This document shows, piece after piece, positions 16,213 through 25,441 of a DNA stretch of 64,000 bases; position 1 is the first letter of the stretch, and every line of letters begins with the position of its first letter. This stretch comes from Xenophilus sp. L33 (GTDB taxonomy: Bacteria > Pseudomonadota > Gammaproteobacteria > Burkholderiales > Burkholderiaceae_C), in assembly GCF_009765735.1 (NCBI RefSeq), contig NZ_LMUW01000024.1, positions 50,620 through 114,619 on the forward strand. The letters are read 5' to 3'. The notes under the pieces were generated by a model. That model worked only from the letters and a program-made list of their open reading frames with translations. It ran no database searches and had not been told where the DNA came from. The translations under genes and the position numbers were made by a program.

Positions 16213-17937
16213 ATGACACAACAAGATGCCCGGTTGGCCGACACCTTCGCGCCATTTCAGCAGGCACTCACCCAGGGCTGGGAAAAGGCGCTCGAATCCT
16301 TCCAGTCGCTCGGCAACGGCACCCAGGCGGCGTCACCGCCCTGGGACATGCCCAAATTCTCGTTTTCCGCCGGCAAGCTGCGTGAACTGCAGGAGCAGTA
16401 CGTCGGCGAGGCCACCGCGCTGTGGCAGACCGGCATCGGCGAGCAGGCGCGGGCCGACAAGCGCTTCGCGGCCGAAGCCTGGGGCAGCAATCCGGTGTCC
16501 TCCTTCTCGGCCGCGGTCTACCTGTTGAACGCCCGCACACTGCTCGGCCTGGCCGACGCGGTCGAGGCCGACGAGAAGACCCGAGCGCGGCTGCGCTTCG
16601 CGGTCGAGCAGTGGATGGCGGCCTCGGCGCCGAGCAACTACCTGGCCTTCAACGCCGACGCGATGAAGAAGGCGGTCGACACGCAGGGCGAGAGCATCGC
16701 CAAGGGCATCCAGAACCTGCTGAAGGACGTCCAGCAAGGCCATGTGAGCATGACCGACGAAAGCGCCTTCGAGGTCGGCCGCAACGTCGGCACGACCGAA
16801 GGCGCGGTGGTCTTCGAGAACGCGCTGTTCCAGCTGCTCGAATACAAGCCGCTCACCGCCAAGGTCTACGAGCGGCCGCTGTTGCTCATCCCGCCCTGCA
16901 TCAACAAGTTCTACATCCTCGACCTGCAGCCCGAGAATTCGCTGATCCGCTATGCGGTCGAGCAGGGCCATCACACCTTCGTGGTGAGCTGGCGCAACCC
17001 GGACGCCTCGCTGGCCGAGACCACCTGGGACCAGTACATCGAGGACGCCGCGATCAAGGCGATCCACGTCACGCAGGAGATCAGCGGGCAGGACAAGAAG
17101 GGCGGGCAGATCAACACGCTGGGCTTCTGCGTCGGCGGCACCATCCTGAGCACCGCGCTGGCGGTGCTGGCGGCTCGCGGCGAGAAGCCGGCCGCCTCGG
17201 TGACGCTCTTGACCACGCTGCTCGACTTCAGCGACACCGGCATCCTGGACATCTTCATCGACGAGGCCTTCGTGCGCTTTCGCGAGATGCAGATGGCCCA
17301 CGGCGGCCTGCTGCAGGGCGGCGAGCTGGCCTCGACCTTCAGCTTCCTGCGGCCGAACGACCTGGTCTGGAACTACGTGGTTGGCAACTACCTCAAGGGC
17401 GAGACCCCGCCGCCCTTCGACCTGCTCTACTGGAACAGCGACGCCACCAACCTGCCAGGGCCGATGTACTGCTGGTATCTGCGCAACACCTACCACGAGA
17501 ACAAGATGGCGCAGCCCGGCGCCCTGACGGTCGCCGGCGAGAAGCTGGACCTCGGCGCGATCGACGCGCCGGCCTACATCTACGGCTCGCGCGAAGACCA
17601 CATCGTGCCGATCGGCGGCGCCTACGCCTCGACCCAGGTGCTCAAGGGCCGGAAGCGTTTCGTGATGGGTGCGTCGGGCCACATCGCCGGCGTGATCAAC
17701 CCGCCGGTCAAGAAGAAGCGCAGCCACTGGCTGCGCGAGGACGGCAAGTTCCCCAAGACCCAGGCCGAATGGCTGGGCGGTGCGACCGAGCATCCCGGCA
17801 GCTGGTGGACCGACTGGTCCAACTGGCTCAAGACCCATGCGGGCAAGCAGATCCCTGCCCCGAAAGGCTACGGCAAAGGCAGCGCCTACCAGGCGAGCGA
17901 GCCGGCGCCGGGCCGCTACGTGAAGGCCAAGGCCTGA
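16213..17937 (+). CDS. phaC: Class I polyhydroxyalkanoate synthase
   Basis: 574 residues, typical of class I PhaC. It polymerises (R)-3-hydroxybutyryl-CoA on the surface of storage granules. The lipase-like box is GFCVGG with the nucleophile Cys near residue 306. The catalytic Asp lies in GSREDHIVPIGG near 461 and His in GASGHIAGVINPP near 490. The N-terminal third is the variable region needed for dimerisation. AGGAGACACG precedes the ATG. phaA follows after 43 bases and phaB later, giving the complete pathway from acetyl-CoA to poly-3-hydroxybutyrate. A CATACT box near 16168 is a weak promoter candidate. Confidence 0.97.
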   Translation: MTQQDARLADTFAPFQQALTQGWEKALESFQSLGNGTQAASPPWDMPKFSFSAGKLRELQEQYVGEATALWQTGIGEQARADKRFAAEAWGSNPVSSFSAAVYLLNARTLLGLADAVEADEKTRARLRFAVEQWMAASAPSNYLAFNADAMKKAVDTQGESIAKGIQNLLKDVQQGHVSMTDESAFEVGRNVGTTEGAVVFENALFQLLEYKPLTAKVYERPLLLIPPCINKFYILDLQPENSLIRYAVEQGHHTFVVSWRNPDASLAETTWDQYIEDAAIKAIHVTQEISGQDKKGGQINTLGFCVGGTILSTALAVLAARGEKPAASVTLLTTLLDFSDTGILDIFIDEAFVRFREMQMAHGGLLQGGELASTFSFLRPNDLVWNYVVGNYLKGETPPPFDLLYWNSDATNLPGPMYCWYLRNTYHENKMAQPGALTVAGEKLDLGAIDAPAYIYGSREDHIVPIGGAYASTQVLKGRKRFVMGASGHIAGVINPPVKKKRSHWLREDGKFPKTQAEWLGGATEHPGSWWTDWSNWLKTHAGKQIPAPKGYGKGSAYQASEPAPGRYVKAKA

Positions 17938-17980
17938 TTTTCCCGACACTCATTTTCAACCCGGCATCGGAGAGCACATC

Positions 17981-19159
17981 ATGGAAGACATCGTCATCGT
18001 TTCGGCCCTGCGCACCGGCGTGGGCAAGTTCGGCGGCACGCTGGCCAGCACGCCGGCGACCGAGCTCGGCGCAGCCGTGCTCAAGGAGATCCTGGCCCGC
18101 ACCAAGGTCGGCAACGACCAGGTCGGCGAGGTCATCCTCGGCCAGGTATTGACGGCCGGCAGCGGCCAGAATCCGGCCCGCCAGGCGCTGCTCAAGAGCG
18201 GCATCGCCAAGGAAGTGCCGGCGCTGACCATCAACGCGGTCTGCGGCTCCGGGCTCAAGGCCGTGATGCTGGCCGCCCAGGCCGTGGCCACGGGCGACAG
18301 CGAGATCGTGATCGCCGGCGGCCAGGAAAGCATGAGCATGGCGCCGCACGTGCTGCCCAACTCGCGCAACGGCCAGCGCATGGGCGACTGGAAGCTGGTC
18401 GATTCGATGATCGTCGACGGCCTCTGGGACGTCTACAACCAGTACCACATGGGCATCACCGCCGAGAACGTGGCCAAGAAGTACGACATCAGCCGCAGCG
18501 CGCAGGACGAACTGGCGCTCGGCAGCCAGACCAAGGCCGCGGCCGCGCAGGACGCCGGCAAGTTCAAGGACGAGATCGTTCCCTTCAGCATCGCGCAGAA
18601 GAAGGGCGACCCGATCGTCTTCGACAAGGACGAGTTCATCAACCGCAAGACCAGCGCCGAAGGCCTGGCCGGCCTGCGCCCGGCCTTTGACAAGGCCGGC
18701 GGCGTGACCGCCGGCAATGCCTCGGGCCTGAACGACGGCGCCGCGGCGGTCATGGTGATGACCGCCAAGAAGGCCGCCGCGCTCGGCTTGAAGCCGCTCG
18801 GCCGCATCGCCAGCTACGCCTCGACCGGGCTCGACCCGGCTTTCATGGGCATGGGCCCGGTGCCGGCCTCGCAGAAGGCGCTGCAGCGCGCCGGCTGGAA
18901 GCCGCAGGACCTCGACCTGCTCGAGATCAACGAGGCCTTCGCGGCCCAGGCCTGCGCGGTGAACCGCGAGATGGGCTGGGACGTGAGCAAGGTCAACGTC
19001 AACGGCGGCGCGATCGCGATCGGCCATCCGATCGGCGCGTCCGGCTGCCGCATCCTGGTCACCCTGCTGCACGAGATGGAGCGCCGCAATGCCAAGAAGG
19101 GCATCGCATCGCTGTGCATCGGCGGCGGCATGGGCGTGGCATTGACCATCGAACGTTGA
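17981..19159 (+). CDS. phaA: Acetyl-CoA acetyltransferase (beta-ketothiolase)
   Basis: 392 residues, the usual thiolase length. It condenses two acetyl-CoA to acetoacetyl-CoA, the first step of PHB synthesis. Catalytic residues are visible: nucleophile Cys in TINAVCGSGLKAV near 88, His in GHPIGASGCRI near 348 and Cys in SLCIGGGMGVAL near 379. The NEAFAAQ signature lies near 323. Shine-Dalgarno GGAG is 10 bases ahead of the ATG. It sits between phaC and phaB, with 123 bases to phaB. Confidence 0.97.
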   Translation: MEDIVIVSALRTGVGKFGGTLASTPATELGAAVLKEILARTKVGNDQVGEVILGQVLTAGSGQNPARQALLKSGIAKEVPALTINAVCGSGLKAVMLAAQAVATGDSEIVIAGGQESMSMAPHVLPNSRNGQRMGDWKLVDSMIVDGLWDVYNQYHMGITAENVAKKYDISRSAQDELALGSQTKAAAAQDAGKFKDEIVPFSIAQKKGDPIVFDKDEFINRKTSAEGLAGLRPAFDKAGGVTAGNASGLNDGAAAVMVMTAKKAAALGLKPLGRIASYASTGLDPAFMGMGPVPASQKALQRAGWKPQDLDLLEINEAFAAQACAVNREMGWDVSKVNVNGGAIAIGHPIGASGCRILVTLLHEMERRNAKKGIASLCIGGGMGVALTIER

Positions 19160-19282
19160 GCCGCGAAGCGGCGCGCGGTGACAGCCGGTTGCATCGAGGC
19201 TCAGTGTTTTCCTCATCGGGTATCGGTGCAAACTTCGCTAAAGTCAGATGCGCCTGTTCGGGCTCGCAACTAAGGAAATCTC

Positions 19283-20020
19283 ATGAGCAATAAAGTCGCA
19301 TACGTCACCGGAGGCATGGGTGGCATCGGAACGGCCATCTGCCAGCGGCTTCACAAGGACGGCTTCACCGTCATCGCCGGTTGCGGACCCACCCGCGACC
19401 ACGCCAAGTGGCTCGCCGAGCAGAAGGCCGAAGGCTTCGTGTTCCACGCGTCGGTCGGCAACGTCGGCGACTGGCAGTCGACCGTCGAGGCCTTCACCAA
19501 GGCCAAGACCGAGCACGGCAGCATCGACGTGCTGGTCAACAACGCCGGCATCACGCGCGACCGCATGTTCCTCAAGATGACGCCGGAAGACTGGAGCTCG
19601 GTGATCGAGACCAACCTCAACAGCATGTTCAACGTCACCAAGCAGGTGGTCGGCGACATGGTCGAGAAGGGCTGGGGCCGGATCATCAACATCAGCTCGG
19701 TCAACGGCGCCAAGGGCCAGGCCGGCCAGACCAACTATTCGGCGGCCAAGGCCGGCATGCACGGCTTCACGATGGCGCTGGCGCAGGAACTGGCGTCCAA
19801 GGGCGTGACCGTGAACACGGTGAGCCCGGGCTACATCGGCACCGACATGGTCAAGGCGATCCGCCAGGAAGTGCTCGACAAGATCGTCGGCACGATCCCG
19901 GTCAAGCGCCTGGGCGAGCCGAGCGAGATCGCGTCTATCATCGCCTGGCTCGCGAGCGACGAGGGCGGCTATTCCACCGGGGCCGATTTCTCGGTCAACG
20001 GCGGACTTCACATGCATTGA
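19283..20020 (+). CDS. phaB: Acetoacetyl-CoA reductase
   Basis: 245-residue short-chain dehydrogenase that reduces acetoacetyl-CoA to (R)-3-hydroxybutyryl-CoA with NADPH. The nucleotide motif is TGGMGGIG at residues 10-17, the NNAG motif lies near 88, and the active-site Ser and Tyr-x3-Lys are in NISSVNGAKGQAGQTNYSAAKAG near 137-156. The ATG follows CTAAGGAAATCTC. The 123-base gap from phaA is long enough for a separate promoter. An intrinsic terminator follows directly, closing the pha cluster. No phaR gene follows, unlike in Cupriavidus. Confidence 0.95.
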   Translation: MSNKVAYVTGGMGGIGTAICQRLHKDGFTVIAGCGPTRDHAKWLAEQKAEGFVFHASVGNVGDWQSTVEAFTKAKTEHGSIDVLVNNAGITRDRMFLKMTPEDWSSVIETNLNSMFNVTKQVVGDMVEKGWGRIINISSVNGAKGQAGQTNYSAAKAGMHGFTMALAQELASKGVTVNTVSPGYIGTDMVKAIRQEVLDKIVGTIPVKRLGEPSEIASIIAWLASDEGGYSTGADFSVNGGLHMH

Positions 20021-20047
20021 GGCGGCCACGACGCCACTTGCCGATCG

Positions 20048-20073
20048 AAAAAACCCGCCGAGGCGGGTTTTTT
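20048..20073. terminator. Bidirectional-looking terminator after phaB
   Basis: AAAAAACCCGCC-GA-GGCGGGTTTTTT is a perfect inverted repeat ending in six T residues, 27 bases after the phaB stop. There is only a dctA-like gene downstream on the same strand, so its working direction is plus. Confidence 0.93.
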
Positions 20074-20132
20074 CTCGTCGTTCCGCAGCGACCTCGCTCT
20101 CTCGTCCATAACCACAACATCCAGAGATCCGC

Positions 20133-21494
20133 ATGACATCCACCTCCCTGCCGGCTTCGTCGTCCGCCCTCCCGGCCCGCAAGCCGCCGCTCTACAAGTC
20201 GCTCTACGTGCAGGTGATCACCGCCGTGATCATCGGCGTGCTGATCGGCCACTTCTACCCGCACACCGGCGAGGCGATGAAGCCGCTGGGCGACGCCTTC
20301 ATCAAGCTGATCAAGATGATGATCGCGCCGATCATCTTCTGCACCGTGGTGGTCGGCATCGCCGGCATGGAGGACATGAAGAAGGTCGGCAAGACCGGCG
20401 GCCTGGCGCTGCTGTACTTCGAGGTGGTGAGCAGCGTCGCGCTGGTCGTCGGCCTGGTGCTGGTCAACCTGCTGCAGCCGGGCGCCGGCATGAACATCGA
20501 CCCGGCCTCGCTCGACACCAAGGCGCTGGCGGCCTTCACCGGCCCGGGCAAGATGGAAGGTGCGCAGGACTTCCTGTTCCACATCATCCCGGACACCCTG
20601 GTCAATGCCTTCGCCACCGGCGAGATCCTGCAGGTGCTCCTGATCGCGATCCTGTTCGGCTTCGCGCTGCACCGCTTCGGCGGCCGCGGCACGCTGGTGT
20701 TCGACGTCATCGAGAAGGGCTCGCACGTGCTCTTCGGCATGGTGAACTACATCATGAAGGTGGCCCCGATCGGTGCCTTCGGCGCGATGGCCTTCACCAT
20801 CGGCAAGTACGGCATCGGCTCGCTGTTCTCGCTGGGCAAGCTGATGGGCACCTTCTACCTGACCTGCCTGCTGTTCGTCTTCATCGTGCTGGGCGCGATC
20901 GCGCGCTTCCACGGCTTCAGCATCTGGAAGTTCGTCAAGTACATCAAGGAAGAACTGCTGATCGTGCTGGGCACCTCGTCGTCGGAGTCGGTGCTGCCGC
21001 GGATGATGGAGAAGATGGAGAACCTGGGCGCCAACAAGACCACGGTCGGCCTGGTGATCCCGACCGGCTATTCGTTCAACCTGGACGGCACCTCGATCTA
21101 CCTCACGATGGCGGCGGTGTTCATCGCCCAGGCCACCAACACGCAGATGACGATCATGCAGCAGGTGACCTTGCTGGCGGTGCTGCTGCTGACCTCCAAG
21201 GGCGCGGCCGGCGTGACCGGCAGCGGATTCATCGTGCTGGCGGCGACCCTGTCTGCGGTCGGGCACGTGCCGGTCGCAGGCCTGGCGCTGATCCTCGGCA
21301 TCGACCGCTTCATGTCGGAAGCGCGGGCGCTGACCAACCTGGTCGGCAACGGCGTGGCGACGATCGTGGTGGCGAAGTGGACCCACGAACTGGACATGGA
21401 CCGGCTGCAGGCCGGCCTCAACAACGAGACCTGGGTCGAGGCCCAGGAGCCGGAGGCGCTGGTCGACGCGCGCGACGGCAAGATGGCGGTCTGA
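20133..21494 (+). CDS. dctA: C4-dicarboxylate/cation symporter (DctA type)
   Basis: 453 residues with about eight membrane spans plus two hairpins of the glutamate-transporter fold. Signature stretches include [20 protein letters not shown] near 67, the serine-rich hairpin [16 protein letters not shown] near 282, [16 protein letters not shown] near 311 and [16 protein letters not shown] near 390, matching the aspartate and arginine positions of DctA-type proteins. It would import succinate, fumarate or malate with protons or sodium across the inner membrane. It is transcribed alone after the pha terminator. No dctBD sensor genes are adjacent. Confidence 0.9.
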   Translation: MTSTSLPASSSALPARKPPLYKSLYVQVITAVIIGVLIGHFYPHTGEAMKPLGDAFIKLIKMMIAPIIFCTVVVGIAGMEDMKKVGKTGGLALLYFEVVSSVALVVGLVLVNLLQPGAGMNIDPASLDTKALAAFTGPGKMEGAQDFLFHIIPDTLVNAFATGEILQVLLIAILFGFALHRFGGRGTLVFDVIEKGSHVLFGMVNYIMKVAPIGAFGAMAFTIGKYGIGSLFSLGKLMGTFYLTCLLFVFIVLGAIARFHGFSIWKFVKYIKEELLIVLGTSSSESVLPRMMEKMENLGANKTTVGLVIPTGYSFNLDGTSIYLTMAAVFIAQATNTQMTIMQQVTLLAVLLLTSKGAAGVTGSGFIVLAATLSAVGHVPVAGLALILGIDRFMSEARALTNLVGNGVATIVVAKWTHELDMDRLQAGLNNETWVEAQEPEALVDARDGKMAV

Positions 21495-21527
21495 GCGCAA
21501 CCGCCGTCCGTCCTCGGTCCTTTCGTT

Positions 21528-21932
21528 TCAGAGATCCTCGATCACCAACGCCCGGTAGCGCTGGGCGATCGAGTACTTCACCTTCCTCACCTCCAGCATC
21601 AGCCGCTCCGCCGCGGCTTCGTCGTCGGTCTTCACCAGGAGCGCCGTGTGGCCGTCGCGCGCCAGCTTGGTGTAGGCGCGCACGGTGGCGGCGTCGGTGC
21701 CGGCCGAGGGCAGGGGCGTGTCGGCGTCCTTCACGGTCGGAGTGATCTGCGAAAGCAGCATCTCGGGCGTGATCAGGTAGACGTCGTCACCGCCGAATCC
21801 CTGCTCGGGCAGGTGCTGGCCGACTGCCTGCGCCTCGTCGGCCGACGGGAACATCACCATCGAGTAGCCGGTGGGATAGAAGGCGCCGCCGATCGTGGCG
21901 ATCATCGCGGGGTCGAGAAAAAAGGGCTTCAT
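21528..21932 (-). CDS. Conserved hypothetical protein, 134 residues
   Basis: Starts at the ATG at 21932 behind AGGAGAC. The sequence is soluble, with alternating hydrophobic strands (GYSMVMFPSADEAQAVGQHL and HTALLVKTDDEAAAERLMLE). This looks like two ferredoxin-like alpha/beta units as in small stress or regulatory domains. No catalytic motif, signal peptide or membrane span is visible. I do not recognise a named family. It is convergent with dctA (33 bases) and divergent from the 72-residue gene, sharing a 250-base AT-richer region with two inverted repeats. Confidence 0.75.
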   Translation of the reverse strand: MKPFFLDPAMIATIGGAFYPTGYSMVMFPSADEAQAVGQHLPEQGFGGDDVYLITPEMLLSQITPTVKDADTPLPSAGTDAATVRAYTKLARDGHTALLVKTDDEAAAERLMLEVRKVKYSIAQRYRALVIEDL

Positions 21933-22039
21933 GTCTCCTCCTAGCGGTGGTGAGCGAAGCCTTGAACCTAGGCCGCGGCCTGCGCGGGCGCTGTAGGTCA
22001 AGCCCGGCGGAAGAGTGTCGGAAGTTGGAATTTGCACAC

Positions 22040-22118
22040 AATTTCGCGTTTCACGCGATTAACACTTGCGTATTCATTTCAGGGTCGTCACATTTGCAAC
22101 TGACCGTGAATTTGTGAC
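22040..22118. promoter_or_regulatory. Two inverted repeats in a divergent intergenic region
   Basis: TCGCG-TTTCA-CGCGA (inside 22040-22060) and GTCACA (22087-22092) paired with TGTGAC (22113-22118, 20-base spacer) lie between a minus-strand and a plus-strand gene. The region is visibly richer in A/T than its surroundings. Likely operator or promoter DNA; the factor is unknown. Confidence 0.4.
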
Positions 22119-22182
22119 TAGGTGTTGCCCATGCGGATGCATAGGATCAGCCCGTCCCACACAACGACCCGCTGCTAACCCT

Positions 22183-22401
22183 ATGTCGCAATTGCGAAAT
22201 ATCGCGCTGACCGTGCAAGAGCTCGAAGAAGGCGAGTACTACTGGATCTTGATGGAAGCCACCGAGCGGCCTGTCGAGGATGCCCTGCCGTACCTGCCGA
22301 TCGAGGCCGCCGTGGATCCGTATTTCAGCTACGCCAACGCCCTCGTCGCCGGCGTGGCGGCGATGCGGCGGATGTTCGGCAAGGAAGGGCCGCGGCTGTG
22401 A
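22183..22401 (+). CDS. Small conserved hypothetical protein (72 residues)
   Basis: From the ATG at 22183 the product is acidic and soluble, with VQELEEGEYYWILMEATE near residue 11 and a small-residue helix YANALVAGVAAMRRMFG at the end. An upstream in-frame start at 22066 would add a cysteine-rich stretch unlike the rest, so I reject it. No Shine-Dalgarno is obvious before 22183. The stop overlaps a possible GTG start of the next gene. I do not recognise the family; small proteins with this EYYW pattern occur as hypotheticals in related bacteria. Confidence 0.65.
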   Translation: MSQLRNIALTVQELEEGEYYWILMEATERPVEDALPYLPIEAAVDPYFSYANALVAGVAAMRRMFGKEGPRL

Positions 22402-22439
22402 ATCACCAAAACGACGGGGCTCGACCCCAGGGGGGAACC

Positions 22440-22994
22440 ATGCGAAGACTGGGAATTGCGATCGCCGGCGTGGCCGTGCTGCTGGTGCTCGGCTGGTTCT
22501 ACCGCCCGACGACCTCGGCCGAGTGGGCCGCCTGGGTGCAGACGCTGGGCGTTCTGGCGGCCATCGTGTGGGGTGTGCGGGTGCAGCAGTCGGCGTCGCG
22601 GCAGGGCCTGCGGCAGGCGGGCCAGGTGGCTTCGATGTTCGCCAACAACATGCATTGGGTCTTTCGCGAGCTGAACGACGCCTGCAACAAGCCCAGCTGG
22701 GCCGATTATTCGGTGCACCGCCGCATCCTCGAGGAAGTGCTGGCCCAGGGCCGGGAAGTAACCCTGCAGATGCTCGATGGCCGGTCGCTCGCCATGGTGA
22801 GCAGCCTGCGCACCCTCGCCGTCGAGGCGCTGGAAAAGACCGACGGCCATGCCGAGGACGGCAACTGGATGCATCTCGCGGCTCATTTCGACCGCCGCCT
22901 GCCGAGCATCGCGGCCTGGATGACCGCGACCGGCAGCCCGCCGGAAAGCAGCGGCCCGACCGACTACGCCGGCTTGCGCACTTCCTTCGGCTGA
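22440..22994 (+). CDS. Hypothetical membrane-anchored protein
   Basis: 184 residues from the ATG at 22440, which has a strong GGGGGGA site. A GTG at 22398 would add 14 residues and overlap the previous stop. Two close hydrophobic segments (IAIAGVAVLLVLGWFY, and WAAWVQTLGVLAAIVWGVRV) form an N-terminal hairpin, followed by about 130 soluble, mainly helical residues with Trp-rich stretches. The layout resembles small inner-membrane proteins with a cytoplasmic helical domain. No catalytic motif is seen. It is convergent with the xylulokinase gene. Confidence 0.7.
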   Translation: MRRLGIAIAGVAVLLVLGWFYRPTTSAEWAAWVQTLGVLAAIVWGVRVQQSASRQGLRQAGQVASMFANNMHWVFRELNDACNKPSWADYSVHRRILEEVLAQGREVTLQMLDGRSLAMVSSLRTLAVEALEKTDGHAEDGNWMHLAAHFDRRLPSIAAWMTATGSPPESSGPTDYAGLRTSFG

Positions 22995-23007
22995 CCCCTC
23001 GACAGGT

Positions 23008-24468
23008 TCAAGCGCCGCCGAACACCGGCCGCAGGGCCACGTAGAGCGCCTGGAAGCGCGCATGGCGCGTCCCGTGCCCCGCGGCATCGGCGGCGGCCGG
23101 CACGAAGCGCTGGCGCAGCTGCGGCAGCCGGCAGACATCCGCCTCCGAACCGCCATCCGCCAGCCAGGCCAGACGGGCCGCGCCCATCGCGCCGCCGGCT
23201 TCGCCGCCTTCGCAGATCGCCAGCGGCACTTCGAGGATGTCGGCCAGCAACTGGGCCCACCAGGTGCTGCGGGCGCCGCCGCCGACCAGCACCAAGTCGC
23301 CCGTGGGCCGCGCGAGCGTGTCGAGCCCGTCGCGCAGGCCGAAGCTGACGCCCTCGACCACCGCATAGGCGATCTCGGCCGGGCCGTGGGCATGGGTGAG
23401 GCCGAAGAGCGCGCCCTGCGCCTCGGCATGGTTGTGCGGCGAGCGTTCGCCCGACAGGTAGGGCAGGAAGAGCGGCGCACCCGCGCGGCCGGCCGCGTCC
23501 AGGCTGGCTGCGGCGGCCAGCAGGCCCGGCTCGTCGCCGAAGCCGAGGTTGCGCGACGCCCAGCTGAGCGCGCTGGAGGCCGACAGCATCACCGACATCT
23601 GGTGCCAGCGACCGGGCAGGGCGTGGCAGAAGGCGTGCACCGCCCGCTCCGGATTGGGCTCGAAGCGCTGGCCGCAGACGAAGATTACGCCCGAGGTGCC
23701 GAGGGAGACGAAGCCCTGGCCGGCCGTGACCAGCCCCATGCCGACCGCGCTGGCGGCGTTGTCGCCGCCGCCGCCGGCGATCGGGACGCCGGCGGACAGG
23801 CCCCATCGCGAGGCCAGCTCCGGCTTCAGGTGGCCGGCCACGGCGCTGCCCTCGACCAGCGCCGGCATCTGCCCGCGCGTGAGGCCGCAGGCGGCCAGCA
23901 GTTCGTCGGACCAGTCGCGGGCGCCGACGTCCAGCCACAGCGTGCCCGAGGCGTCCGACATGTCGCTGGCCTTGGTGCCGCTCAGCATGAAGCGCAGCCA
24001 GTCCTTGGGCAGCAGCACGCAGGCGACCTGCGCGAAGAGCGCCGGCTCGTGCTCGCGCATCCACAGCAGCTTGGGCGCGGTGAAGCCCGGCATCGCCAGG
24101 TTGCCGGCGATCTGCGCGAGGCGCGGCACGCGGGCCGTGAGCTCGGCGCACTGGGCGGCGCTGCGGCCGTCGTTCCAGAGGATCGCCGGGCGCAGCACCG
24201 CGTCGGCGGCGTCGAGGGCGACCGCGCCGTGCATCTGGCCGGACAGGCCGATCGCCCGCACCTGCGCCAGCGCATCGGCATGGTGCTGGCGGAGCTGGGC
24301 CATGACGCTCTCGACCGCCTCCCACCATTGCGCCGGCGCCTGCTCGGACCACAGCGGCGCCGGCCGACTGACGGTGAGCGGCGCGCGGGCGAGGGCGACG
24401 ATGCGGTGCTCGCGGTCGAGCAGCAGCGCCTTCAGCTCCGAGGTTCCGAGGTCGAGTCCGAGGTACAT
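23008..24468 (-). CDS. xylB: Xylulokinase
   Basis: 486 residues, FGGY sugar kinase family. It phosphorylates D-xylulose to xylulose 5-phosphate, feeding the pentose phosphate pathway. Seen: N-terminal ATPase fold start YLGLDLGTSELKALLLD, substrate loop GLSGQMHGAVALD near 78, AGGGGDNAASAVGMG near 255 and the adenosine motif LVLVGGGARSTWWAQ near 390. It is last in the polyol operon. D-arabitol oxidised by the dehydrogenase upstream gives xylulose, which explains its presence. The corresponding gene in the Pseudomonas mannitol/arabitol operon is mtlY. Confidence 0.94.
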   Translation of the reverse strand: MYLGLDLGTSELKALLLDREHRIVALARAPLTVSRPAPLWSEQAPAQWWEAVESVMAQLRQHHADALAQVRAIGLSGQMHGAVALDAADAVLRPAILWNDGRSAAQCAELTARVPRLAQIAGNLAMPGFTAPKLLWMREHEPALFAQVACVLLPKDWLRFMLSGTKASDMSDASGTLWLDVGARDWSDELLAACGLTRGQMPALVEGSAVAGHLKPELASRWGLSAGVPIAGGGGDNAASAVGMGLVTAGQGFVSLGTSGVIFVCGQRFEPNPERAVHAFCHALPGRWHQMSVMLSASSALSWASRNLGFGDEPGLLAAAASLDAAGRAGAPLFLPYLSGERSPHNHAEAQGALFGLTHAHGPAEIAYAVVEGVSFGLRDGLDTLARPTGDLVLVGGGARSTWWAQLLADILEVPLAICEGGEAGGAMGAARLAWLADGGSEADVCRLPQLRQRFVPAAADAAGHGTRHARFQALYVALRPVFGGA

Positions 24469-24479
24469 GGGAAGTTGTC

Positions 24480-25418
24480 TCAGGCCAGGTTGCCGAAGCG
24501 GCTGTCGCTCTGGCGCCGGAACTCGGTCGGGGTCATGCCCTTGATCTCGAGGAAGCGGCGGTTGAAGTTGGCGACGTTGTTGAAGCCGACCTGATAGCAG
24601 ATGTCGGTCACGAAATGGTCGGTCTGCATCAAGAGGTGGCAGGCGCTGTTGATGCGGACCCGGTTCACGAAGTCGGTGAAACTGTTGCCGGTCGAGCGCT
24701 TGAAGAAGCGGCTAAAGCGGCTTTCGCTCATGCCCAGCTCGGTCGCGATGTCGGCCATCGCCACCGGCTCGGCCAGGTTGGCGGTGATGCGGTTGACGAT
24801 GATGTTGACCTGGTCGACCTCGTTGTCGCCCTCGACGCCCTGCATCTGCACGTTCGACAGCAGCCGGTAGTCGGCGCAGTGCGCCAGCTCGGCCAGGTAT
24901 TCGAGGAAGATCGCCAGCCGCTGCAGGCCGCGGGCGGCCTTGATCGCGTCCCATTGGGCCGCCGCGCGCTGCTCGAAGCCGAAGAACTCGATGCCGTGGC
25001 GGGCTCGGCCGAGCAGTTGCAACGCCTCGCGCAGTTCGGGAATCTCGGTCGCCGCGCGCTCGATCGGCTCGTGGCGGAACTGGATCACCCGGTCACGCCC
25101 GGCGGCGCCGCCTTCGGGGGCGTCCAGCGAGATCCAGTTGTGCGGCAGCCGCGGCCCGCACAGCACCAGGTGGCCGGGTTGGAAGGGCCCGATCCAGTCG
25201 CCGATGAAGGCCCGGCCCGAGGTCTCGGTGATCAGGTGCAGCTCGTATTCCTCGTGGAAGTGCCAGCGCACCAGCGGGCTCGGGAAGCCATGGGCGAGGC
25301 AGCGCACCAGGCCGGTCTCCTCTGGGGCCTCGTAGCCGAGCGAGGGGGAGCGCGTGATCTCGCGTTCGAGTTCGGGTTTTCGGTCGCGGGGGATGTGTCT
25401 GTGACGGGTGGAAGTCAT
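24480..25418 (-). CDS. AraC-family regulator of the polyol operon
   Basis: 312 residues. The N-terminal cupin-like ligand-binding part (RWHFHEEYELHLITETSGRAF) is followed by two C-terminal helix-turn-helix motifs (VAMADIATELGMSESRFSRF and VTDICYQVGFNNVANFNRRF), with the AraC signature completed by KGMTPTEFRRQ. I chose the ATG at 25418 because AAGGA lies eight bases upstream; ATG 25436 and TTG 25445 are alternatives. It sits inside the operon between dehydrogenase and kinase, like MtlR of Pseudomonas. It is probably the polyol-dependent activator acting at the repeats near 31.1 kb. Confidence 0.9.
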   Translation of the reverse strand: MTSTRHRHIPRDRKPELEREITRSPSLGYEAPEETGLVRCLAHGFPSPLVRWHFHEEYELHLITETSGRAFIGDWIGPFQPGHLVLCGPRLPHNWISLDAPEGGAAGRDRVIQFRHEPIERAATEIPELREALQLLGRARHGIEFFGFEQRAAAQWDAIKAARGLQRLAIFLEYLAELAHCADYRLLSNVQMQGVEGDNEVDQVNIIVNRITANLAEPVAMADIATELGMSESRFSRFFKRSTGNSFTDFVNRVRINSACHLLMQTDHFVTDICYQVGFNNVANFNRRFLEIKGMTPTEFRRQSDSRFGNLA

Positions 25419-25441
25419 CGAGGCGGTCCTTCTCATGGACT

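Noticed and set aside
22066..22182. Upstream in-frame start for the 72-residue gene
   Set aside because: The extra residues are Cys/Arg/Pro-rich and run through the AT-rich inverted-repeat region; the ATG at 22183 gives a coherent protein.
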